Assembly (NCBI RefSeq): GCF_006540005.1
Contig: NZ_BJOC01000003.1
Location: 62,001 to 126,000, forward strand
DNA from: Halomonas halmophila
Lineage (GTDB): Bacteria > Pseudomonadota > Gammaproteobacteria > Pseudomonadales > Halomonadaceae
Length of the DNA stretch: 64,000 nt
Reading direction: 5' to 3'
Shown: one piece after another, positions 11,711-18,621 of the stretch
Layout: each line of letters starts with the position of its first letter
How positions within the stretch are numbered: position 1 is the stretch's first letter
The notes under the pieces: model-generated
The model's database searches: none
Seen by the model: only the letters and a program-made list of their open reading frames with translations
Told to the model about the DNA's origin: nothing
Translations under genes and position numbers: made by a program

Positions 11711-12655
11711 ATGGCAGATATTCTGACAAAGACTCCTGCCAGCGTCATGCCAATGAATGCACTTCCCGAGCGTTTCGATGGGCAAGCGCTGCCGATAGAT
11801 CTCCACATGCACTCCACGGCGTCCGATGGTGCCCTGTCGCCCGAGGCGCTGATAGCGCTGTGCGCGTCCCGCGGACTGACGCACGTCGCGTTGACCGATC
11901 ATGACAGCGTGGCTGGCGTCGAACGGGCGGTGGCGGTCGGTCGGCAGGAGGGCATCCGGGTGCTCCCGGGGACCGAGCTGTCCTGTCAGTGGCGTGGCAT
12001 CAATATCCATGTGGTGGGCCTGCTGCCGTCCGGCGTCAGCGACGCACTGGCGGCTGGTCTGACGGCTCAGGCCGAGGCCCGCCGGCGCCGTGCCGAGCAG
12101 ATTGCCGAGCGTCTCGAAAAGGTCGGCCTCGCGAATGCCCTCGAACGCGCTCGCGAGCAGGCAGGCAGCGACCGGCCCCTGGGGCGTCCCGACTTCGCGC
12201 GTGCCCTGGTGAGCGCCGGGGTGGTGCCGGACATGGCCACGGCCTTTCGACGTCACCTGGGTCGCGGCAAGGCCGGCGACATCAAGGCGCACTGGCCGAC
12301 GCTGGCCAGCGTGGTGGCCTGGCTGCTCGAGACCGGCGGCGTGGCGGCCCTGGCGCATCCCCTGCGCTACGGCCTGACGCGGCGCAAGCGTGGCCAGTTG
12401 CTCGAGGATTTCCAGGCGGCAGGCGGGCAGGCAGCCGAGCTGGTCAGCGGCTTCCAGAACCCTGACATCACCCGTGATCTGGCGCGACAGTTGGCCGAGC
12501 GGGGACTCCATGCCTCGCTGGGCAGTGACTTCCACTTCCCCGGTGGCCATCTGGCACCGGGCAGCATGACGACGGTACCACGCAGTGCCGTGGCACCGGT
12601 ATGGACGCACCCGCGCCTGCAAGCGGCGATGGGTGACGTTGCCCCCGTGGCGTGA
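11711..12655 (+). CDS. rnm: PHP-domain phosphoesterase, RNase AM (YciV/TrpH) type
   Basis: 314 residues. The PHP metal site is visible: DLHMHSTASDG at 30-40, LTDHDSVAG, GTELSC, then AHPLRYG and GSDFHFPG. E. coli YciV is a 5'-3' exonuclease acting on short 5'-phosphorylated RNAs and on 5' ends of rRNA. ATG 11711 was chosen because AGGAG lies 11 bp upstream; ATG 11747 lacks a ribosome-binding site and remains possible. It is followed by yciO on the same strand, the same order as in many gammaproteobacteria. Confidence 0.85.
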   Translation: MADILTKTPASVMPMNALPERFDGQALPIDLHMHSTASDGALSPEALIALCASRGLTHVALTDHDSVAGVERAVAVGRQEGIRVLPGTELSCQWRGINIHVVGLLPSGVSDALAAGLTAQAEARRRRAEQIAERLEKVGLANALERAREQAGSDRPLGRPDFARALVSAGVVPDMATAFRRHLGRGKAGDIKAHWPTLASVVAWLLETGGVAALAHPLRYGLTRRKRGQLLEDFQAAGGQAAELVSGFQNPDITRDLARQLAERGLHASLGSDFHFPGGHLAPGSMTTVPRSAVAPVWTHPRLQAAMGDVAPVA

Positions 12656-12747
12656 CACGCCATGGGCAGGCCGGCAGGTCGTCTGGCGAGGCCTCGTTCA
12701 CCGCCAGCGCCGCGCCGATCAACAGTCCCGACGAAAAGGAAGTGCTC

Positions 12748-13371
12748 ATGAGCCAGTTCTTTCAGATGCATCCGGAAACGCCCCAGAAGCGCCTGATTGC
12801 ACAGGCGGTCCGCATCATTCGCGAGGGGGGCGTGGTCGCCTATCCCACCGATTCGGGTTACGCCCTGGGCTGTCATCTCGGTGACAAGAAGGCCATCGAG
12901 CGCATCAAGTGGCTGCGTTCGCTGGACGATAAGCACAACTTCACCCTGGTGTGCTCGGACCTGTCCGAGATCGGCACCTACGCCAAGGTGGACAATGCCG
13001 TCTTCCGGCTGCTCAAGGCACATACACCGGGCGCCTATACCTTCATCCTGCCGGCCACCACCGAGGTGCCTCGGCTGCTGTTGCATCCCAAGCGCCGCTC
13101 CATCGGGGTCCGGGTGCCGGATCACCCCATCCCGCGCGCCCTGCTGGCGGAGCTGGGGGAGCCGCTGATGAGCGTGACCCTGATCCCGGTGGGCGAGGAC
13201 CTGCCGATGACCGATGCCGAGGCGATCCGCGAGCGGTTCGGGGCCCATCTGGATCTGGTCATCGATGGCGGTGCCTGCCACCTGGAGCCCACCAGCGTCA
13301 TCGACATGCGCGAGATACCGCCGCACATCGTCCGCGAAGGGCGCGGTGACACCTCGGCCTTCGCTGAGTGA
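12748..13371 (+). CDS. yciO: YciO, Sua5/YciO/YrdC-fold RNA-binding protein
   Basis: 207 residues with the YrdC fold signatures GGVVAYPTDSGYALGCHLGDKK spread over residues 27-48 and KAHTPGAYTFILPAT. The ending PHIVREGRGD and the sequence as a whole match the YciO branch rather than TsaC, which makes threonylcarbamoyl-AMP for tRNA t6A. The role of YciO is less clear, with weak or related activity proposed. The ATG at 12748 has AAGGAAG upstream. It is probably cotranscribed with the PHP gene 92 bp upstream. Confidence 0.9.
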   Translation: MSQFFQMHPETPQKRLIAQAVRIIREGGVVAYPTDSGYALGCHLGDKKAIERIKWLRSLDDKHNFTLVCSDLSEIGTYAKVDNAVFRLLKAHTPGAYTFILPATTEVPRLLLHPKRRSIGVRVPDHPIPRALLAELGEPLMSVTLIPVGEDLPMTDAEAIRERFGAHLDLVIDGGACHLEPTSVIDMREIPPHIVREGRGDTSAFAE

Positions 13372-13385
13372 CAGGCCGCGACGAC

Positions 13386-14249
13386 TCAGGCGGCCGTGCG
13401 CCGCCTGCCCGTGAAACGCAGCACGATCAGGCCGATGCCGGCGACCACCAGGGCTCCGCCGAGCAGCTTGTGAGGGCCCAGGGAGTCGCCCAGCATCACC
13501 ACGCCCAGTCCCACCGCCAGCACCGGCACCAGCAGCGTCAGGGGAACCACCCGGTTGACCGGATGACGCCGCAGCAGGCCGTACCAGGCGCCATAGGCCA
13601 CGATCGATGACATGACGGCGGTGTACAGCACGGCGCCCCAGCCGGTCCAGCCGGCCGCTCCCAGGGCCGTCAGCTGGCCCTGCTCGAACCACCAGGACCC
13701 CAGGGCCACCTGGGGCGTGGCGAACAGCGCCACCCAGCCGGCCAGGGCCATGGGCGAGATATTGGGCCCGCGCTTGATCAGCAGTTGCGAGACGGCCCAG
13801 CCCAGGGCGCTGGTCAGCAGCAGGGCGGTAGGCAGTGCGGCCGGGAGTGTCGGCCCGCCGGCGAGGACCACGATCCCCGCGAAGGACAGGATCAACCCGA
13901 CCAGACGCCGGATCCCCAGTTTTTCCTTGAGCACGATGACGGCCAGCAGGGTGGCGAACGGCGTCCCCATCTGCACCAGCAGGGCGCCGGTGCCGGCCTC
14001 GGCCTGGCTGAGGCCGATGAACAGCAGCGCGAAGTGCAGGGTGCCGAAGGTCAGCGAGAGCACCGCCAGGAAGGGCAGCTGGTGTCGCGCGACCGGGTGA
14101 AAGGGCACCAGCAGGAGTGCCACCAGGGCAAAGCGCAGGGTGGTCAGCAACAGGGGCGGCAGGTCGGTCACGCCGACCTTGATGACGATGATATTGAGTG
14201 CCCAGATGAGGATGACACCCAGGCCGATGGCCAGGTCGCGAAGCGGCAC
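13386..14249 (-). CDS. EamA/DMT family transporter
   Basis: 287 residues with ten membrane segments in two EamA repeats. The first repeat starts IGLGVILIWALNIIVIKVG and the second near SALGWAVSQLLIKRG. GTG at 14249 was taken as start because AAGGA lies 7 bp upstream and it gives a normal family N-terminus; upstream in-frame residues are Arg-rich and unlike the family. Members export amino acids, purines or other metabolites; the substrate here is unknown. It is divergent from the DctP TRAP operon and convergent with yciO. Confidence 0.87.
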   Translation of the reverse strand: MPLRDLAIGLGVILIWALNIIVIKVGVTDLPPLLLTTLRFALVALLLVPFHPVARHQLPFLAVLSLTFGTLHFALLFIGLSQAEAGTGALLVQMGTPFATLLAVIVLKEKLGIRRLVGLILSFAGIVVLAGGPTLPAALPTALLLTSALGWAVSQLLIKRGPNISPMALAGWVALFATPQVALGSWWFEQGQLTALGAAGWTGWGAVLYTAVMSSIVAYGAWYGLLRRHPVNRVVPLTLLVPVLAVGLGVVMLGDSLGPHKLLGGALVVAGIGLIVLRFTGRRRTAA

Positions 14250-14340
14250 GAGAGGTCCTTGTCTACGGTTGCGGTATGGAGGCCAGCATATCAGAGGTCG
14301 AGCCCGTCGCGACCTGCCACTGCTTCCCGACCAGGCCTTG

Positions 14341-14359
14341 TGGAAGGACCTGCCTTCCA
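14341..14359. repeat. Inverted repeat in the TRAP operon leader
   Basis: TGGAAGG and CCTTCCA flank a 5-bp centre, 66 bp before the DctP start. It overlaps a poor promoter candidate (TTGTGG at 14338, CATATT at 14362). It could be an operator for the TRAP operon. Confidence 0.35.
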
Positions 14360-14424
14360 TGCATATTGAACAAGGATGACACCACGAAAACCAATAACCG
14401 CCCTGCGGACATCAAGGACACGCC

Positions 14425-15435
14425 ATGCCCATGACTCGCCCTCTCGCCCGATTCGCCGCCGGCCTGGCCGGTGCTGCTCTTCTGACTTCCGCCCTGAGCG
14501 TCCAGGCGCGCGAGCTATCCGTTTCCACGGTACTCTCCGATGCCTTTCCCTGGGGCCAGGCCGCCGAAAAATGGGCGGATCTTGTCGAGGAGCGTTCCGA
14601 CGGTGAACTGACATTGCGGGTCTACCCCAATGCACAGCTGGTCAGCGGCGACCAGACCCAGGAATTTTCCGCCATGCGCTCCGGGTTGATCGACCTGGCC
14701 GTGGGCTCGACCATCAACTGGTCGCCTCAGGTACCGGCCCTCAACCTCTTCTCGCTGCCCTTCCTGTTGCCCGATACCCAGGCCGTTGATGCGGTGACCG
14801 GCGGCAAGGCCGGCGAGATGATCTTCTCGGCCATCGAGGACAAGGGTGTGATCCCGCTGGCCTGGGGCGAAAACGGCTTCCGTCAGTTGTCCAATTCCAG
14901 CGTCGCCATCGATGAGCCCGCGGATCTCGAGGGGCTGAAGATTCGCGTGGTGGGCTCGCCGCTGTTTCAGGATACCTTCTCGGCGCTGGGCGCCAATCCC
15001 ACCCAGATGAGTTGGGCGGATGCCAAGCCGGCCTTGACCACCGGTGCCGTGGACGGCCAGGAGAACCCCTTGTCGGTCTTCGACGTGGCGCGCATCGATC
15101 AGGTCGGCCAGACGCACCTGACGCTGTGGAACTACATGAACGATCCGCTGGTGTTCGCCGCTAACCGCCAGGTGTGGGGTTCGCTCAGCGAATCACAGCA
15201 GCAGATGCTGCGCGAGACGGCCGTCGAGGCCGGTGCCTGGGAAATCGCCAAGACACGCGAGGAAGAGACCGCTCGGCTGAAGGCGATCCGCGAACGCGGC
15301 GTGACCGTGACCGAGCTCGACGAGTCGCAGCATGAAGCCTTTGTCGAGGCGACCGAGAGCGTGCATGACAAATGGGTGCCGCGCATCGGCGAAGACATCG
15401 TCGAGGCTGCGCGCAACGACATCGCCGCACCCTGA
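14425..15435 (+). CDS. TRAP transporter substrate-binding protein, DctP family
   Basis: 336 residues with a signal peptide cleaved after about residue 29 (LSVQA-RELSVSTV). The body shows DctP features: AEKWADLVEERSDGELTLRVYPNAQL, then LKIRVVGSPLFQDTFSALGANP, and GAVDGQENPL, which holds part of the carboxylate site. It binds an organic acid in the periplasm and hands it to the DctQM permease encoded next. It does not resemble TeaA, so ectoine is not the likely ligand. AAGGA lies 6 bp before the ATG. Confidence 0.92.
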   Translation: MPMTRPLARFAAGLAGAALLTSALSVQARELSVSTVLSDAFPWGQAAEKWADLVEERSDGELTLRVYPNAQLVSGDQTQEFSAMRSGLIDLAVGSTINWSPQVPALNLFSLPFLLPDTQAVDAVTGGKAGEMIFSAIEDKGVIPLAWGENGFRQLSNSSVAIDEPADLEGLKIRVVGSPLFQDTFSALGANPTQMSWADAKPALTTGAVDGQENPLSVFDVARIDQVGQTHLTLWNYMNDPLVFAANRQVWGSLSESQQQMLRETAVEAGAWEIAKTREEETARLKAIRERGVTVTELDESQHEAFVEATESVHDKWVPRIGEDIVEAARNDIAAP

Positions 15436-15501
15436 TGTGACACCGGCATGCGCCCGGCGAATGCGTCGGGCGTGATCTGATTCACGCCAGGACACCCTGT
15501 C

Positions 15502-15978
15502 ATGAAAGATCCCGATGCAAGCTTCGAGCGCGTACTGGCGACCCTGGCGATCGTCATCATTGCCTTGATCAGCCTGGCCAATGTGGTCGTGCGCTATATC
15601 ACCGATGCCTCCTTTGCCTTTACCGAGGAATTCTCGGTCTTTCTCCTCGTGCTGGTGACCTTTGCCGGCGCCTCGGTGGCGCTGCGTCGTCATCGTCATA
15701 TCCGTATCAGCTTGCTGGAACGCGCTTTGCCGCCCCGGGCGCAGCAGGTGCTGATTACCTTCCAGGGGCTCTGCGGTATCGTCGTGCTGGGGTTGATAGC
15801 CTGGTTTGGTGCCAAGCTGACCTGGCAGGAATATCAATGGGGGACGCTCTCTCCAGGCCTCGGCCTGCCGCAATGGTGGTATCTGCTCTGGTTGCCGCTG
15901 CTCGCCGTGATGATGTTGTGGCGTCAGTGCCAGCAGACGCGGGACCGTCTGCGCGGAGGGCTCGAAGATGAGTCCTGA
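15502..15978 (+). CDS. TRAP transporter small permease, DctQ family
   Basis: 158 residues with four membrane segments and the family pattern VVVRYITDASFAFTEEFSVFL followed by VALRRHRHIRISLL, spread over residues 29-73. It pairs with the large subunit, whose gene overlaps this one by 11 bp. Confidence 0.92.
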   Translation: MKDPDASFERVLATLAIVIIALISLANVVVRYITDASFAFTEEFSVFLLVLVTFAGASVALRRHRHIRISLLERALPPRAQQVLITFQGLCGIVVLGLIAWFGAKLTWQEYQWGTLSPGLGLPQWWYLLWLPLLAVMMLWRQCQQTRDRLRGGLEDES

Positions 15979-17263
15979 TCTGTGGATGCTGCTGGCCTTC
16001 GCCGTTCTGTTGGTCGCCGGTGTGCCGGTCGCGTTTTCTCTGGGGCTGGCCGGGGCGGTGGGCATCATGGCCGGCCTGTCGCCGGATATGCTCGCCACCC
16101 TGGGCATGAACACCTACAACAGCGTCGCCAAGTATCCATTGATTGCGATTCCGTTGTTCATCCTCACTGGCTTGATCTTCGAACGTGCTGGAGTGGCGGC
16201 GCGTCTCGTGCGTTTCGCCCGGGCCCTGATAGGCCCGCGTCACGGCGGGTTGGCACTGGTCGCGGTGCTGGTGTGCATGATCATGGGCGGCATGAGTGGA
16301 TCCGGTCCTGCCGATGCCGCGGCAGTCGCCATGGTGATGCTGCCGAGCATGACGCGGGCCGGCTATCCGCGACCTTTTTCGGCGACGTTGATTGCTGCCT
16401 CGGCCTCCACGGCGATCCTGATTCCACCCTCGGTGGCCTTGATCCTGTATTCCATCGTGGTCCCTGGCGTTGATCTGCGGGCGCTGTTTGCCGCCGGCCT
16501 GTTCCCGGGAGTGCTGGCGGGGATGGCGCTGCTGGTGCCGGCCTGGTGGTTGTCGCGCCGGCATGGTTGGGAGGCGCCGGAGGAGGCCGAGCGAGAACCG
16601 CTCGGGGAAAGCTTCCGTCAAGCCATTCCGGCCCTGTTTGCCCCGGTTCTCATTCTGGGCGGCCTGCGCAGCGGACTCTTCACGCCCACCGAGGCCGCCG
16701 TGGTGGCGGTAGCTTATGGCACCGTGGTGGGGCTCTGGCTGACCCGCGAGCTGCGCTGGCGGGATCTCTGGGAGCTGTTCGGCGAAGCGGCGGTGATTTC
16801 CGGGGTGGTCATGCTGATTATCTCGCTGGCCGGGATCTTCGCCTGGGCCGGTACCATGCTCGGGACCTTCCGCCACCTGGCAGAATGGGTGATCGGTCTC
16901 TCGGACAACGGCGCGTTATTACTGTTGATGATCATGCTGGCGGTGCTGGTGGCCGGCATGCTGTTGGACGCCATCTCGATCTACTTGATCATGATGCCGA
17001 TCCTGATCCCCGTCATGCAGCATTTCGACTGGAATCCGGTATGGTTCGGCATCCTGCTGGCCATGAATATCGCCATCGGGCAGTTCACGCCGCCGGTGGC
17101 GGTCAATCTGATGGTCACCACAGAGGTGGCAAGGGTGCGCCTGGAACAGACTCTGGGCTGGGCGCTGGTCTTCGTGGTCGCCATGGCGAGTGCCCTGGTG
17201 CTGGTGGCAGCGTTTCCGAGTATCGCGCTGTGGTTGCCCAGGGGGCTGGGGTATAACGTCTAG
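15968..17263 (+). CDS. TRAP transporter large permease, DctM family
   Basis: 431 residues with about twelve membrane segments. Family motifs include PLFILTGLIFERAG, GGMSGSGPADAAAVAMVMLP and ASASTAILIPPSVALILY. It forms the cation-coupled translocation channel. It overlaps DctQ by 11 bp and ends the operon. No hairpin follows; the next bases are the heptamer repeats at 17265. Confidence 0.93.
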   Translation: MSPDLWMLLAFAVLLVAGVPVAFSLGLAGAVGIMAGLSPDMLATLGMNTYNSVAKYPLIAIPLFILTGLIFERAGVAARLVRFARALIGPRHGGLALVAVLVCMIMGGMSGSGPADAAAVAMVMLPSMTRAGYPRPFSATLIAASASTAILIPPSVALILYSIVVPGVDLRALFAAGLFPGVLAGMALLVPAWWLSRRHGWEAPEEAEREPLGESFRQAIPALFAPVLILGGLRSGLFTPTEAAVVAVAYGTVVGLWLTRELRWRDLWELFGEAAVISGVVMLIISLAGIFAWAGTMLGTFRHLAEWVIGLSDNGALLLLMIMLAVLVAGMLLDAISIYLIMMPILIPVMQHFDWNPVWFGILLAMNIAIGQFTPPVAVNLMVTTEVARVRLEQTLGWALVFVVAMASALVLVAAFPSIALWLPRGLGYNV

Positions 17264-17264
17264 C

Positions 17265-17292
17265 TGTGAGGAGTGAGGTGTGAGGTGTGAGC
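17265..17292 (+). repeat. Short heptanucleotide array, 4 imperfect copies of TGTGAGG
   Basis: TGTGAGG, AGTGAGG, TGTGAGG and TGTGAGC follow directly one base after the DctM stop. Read in another phase the unit is TGAGGTG, the same unit as in five of the eight copies at 37563-37618 (read on the minus strand). Confidence 0.85.
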
Positions 17293-17410
17293 GATGTATG
17301 TGGGGAGTAAGCGTTGGGTGCTCGACATAAAAATTAACGAACGCTAAACGCTGCAGCCAGCTAGACTGTCTCGGTAGCTCCGTTACTGCATGAAGTTGCT
17401 GTATTTTCGG

Positions 17411-17416
17411 TATAGT
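17411..17416 (+). promoter_or_regulatory. Possible -10 element of the TAXI operon
   Basis: TATAGT is a good -10 hexamer in the 240-bp gap before the TAXI gene. No clear -35 sits 16-18 bp upstream (GCATGA at 17 bp), so an activator may be needed. It gives a leader of about 85 bases. Confidence 0.35.
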
Positions 17417-17503
17417 GGAAAAGGGCGGTTATGCCGCCGGTGGCCGGCAGGTCCAGACTGTCGGTCAAGCGCTTCGACCATAACGTCACAATGAGGTGTG
17501 TTC

Positions 17504-18481
17504 ATGAAACGCCATGCTTTCTCTGCCGCCGCTTTCTCCGGTGCCCTGCTTGGAGCCGCGATGTTTGCGTCTCCTGCCATGGCCCAGGAAGAAGAGCAGT
17601 ACATTACCATCGGCACCGGTGGTCAGACCGGCGTGTATTACGTGGTTGGCCAGTCCGTGTGTCGCCTGGTGAACCGTCTGGAAGACGCCAACATCAAGTG
17701 TAATGCGCCGTCCACTGGTGGCTCCGTCGCCAATATCAATGGCCTCAAATCCGATGAGCTGGGTATGGGCGTCGTCCAGTCCGACGTTCAATATCAGGCT
17801 TACAATGGTACCGGGACATTCGAAGAGCCCTACAAGGAGTTGCGTGCCGTATTCAAGGTGCATGGTGAGCCATTGACCATGCTGGCTCGTGCCGATTCCG
17901 GCATCGAAACCCTGGATGACCTGAAGGGTAAGCGGGTCAATATCGGCAATCCGGGGTCCGGGCAGCGCAACACCTTTGAAGTCGTGATGGATGCCAAAGG
18001 GTGGACTCAGGACACCTTCGCTCTGGCGTCTCAGTTGGGCGCTGCCGAGCAGGCCTCGGCGCTGGCGGACAACAACATTGATGCCATGGTCTATGTCGTA
18101 GGCCATCCCAATGGGTCTATTCAGGAAGCGACCACCACGGTCGATGCCAACCTGATTCCTCTTGATGGTGAGGTCATCCAGGGGCTGGTCGAAGAATATC
18201 CGTATTACTCCATGTCCACCATTCCGGGCGGGCTCTACAAGGGCAACCCGGATGACGTCACGACGTTCGGCGTCTCGGCGACCTTCGTGACAGATACCGA
18301 TACCAGCAATGAAGTGGTTTACCAGACGGTCAAGGCCGTGTTCGAGAACTTCGATCGCTTCAAGCAGCTGCATCCGGCCTTTTCCGACCTGGAACCGAAA
18401 ACCATGGTCACCCAGGGCCTTTCAGCGCCGCTGCATGAAGGTGCCGCACGCTACTATCGCGAGCAGGGCTGGATCGAGTAA
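17504..18481 (+). CDS. TRAP transporter substrate-binding protein, TAXI family
   Basis: 325 residues. A signal peptide ends at MFASPAMA-QEEEQ. TAXI motifs are ITIGTGGQTGVYYVVGQSVC at 33-52, then GSVANINGLKSDELGMGVVQSDV and KGKRVNIGNPGSGQRNTFE in the middle. It captures a solute for the fused permease encoded downstream; glutamate-type ligands are known for a few members, but this one cannot be assigned. The ATG at 17504 has GAGG 7 bp upstream. A strong terminator follows, so this gene is likely expressed above the permease. Confidence 0.92.
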   Translation: MKRHAFSAAAFSGALLGAAMFASPAMAQEEEQYITIGTGGQTGVYYVVGQSVCRLVNRLEDANIKCNAPSTGGSVANINGLKSDELGMGVVQSDVQYQAYNGTGTFEEPYKELRAVFKVHGEPLTMLARADSGIETLDDLKGKRVNIGNPGSGQRNTFEVVMDAKGWTQDTFALASQLGAAEQASALADNNIDAMVYVVGHPNGSIQEATTTVDANLIPLDGEVIQGLVEEYPYYSMSTIPGGLYKGNPDDVTTFGVSATFVTDTDTSNEVVYQTVKAVFENFDRFKQLHPAFSDLEPKTMVTQGLSAPLHEGAARYYREQGWIE

Positions 18482-18522
18482 GTCGTATTCAGTGACTTCT
18501 CGCACCTCGTGGAAGAAGGATG

Positions 18523-18551
18523 CGCGGCCCCTTGCCGAGGGGCCGCGTTTT
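18523..18551 (+). terminator. Rho-independent terminator between TAXI gene and permease
   Basis: A 10-bp perfect GC stem (CGCGGCCCCT / AGGGGCCGCG) with a 5-base loop is followed by TTTT and more T. It lies inside what is otherwise an operon and probably attenuates transcription, giving excess binding protein over permease. Confidence 0.85.
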
Positions 18552-18621
18552 GCGTTTGCGGTGCCGGTCGGTCACCGGCGACGCATGGATCGTGTCAACC
18601 GATACAGAGCAGAGCTCGCAT

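Noticed and set aside
12367..13692. Minus-strand open frame of about 440 codons spanning rnm, yciO and part of the EamA gene
   Set aside because: It crosses three real genes and resembles nothing; no ribosome-binding site.
14425..17263. Ectoine transporter TeaABC
   Set aside because: The binding protein is a DctP-type protein but its sequence does not resemble TeaA, and no Usp gene directly follows.
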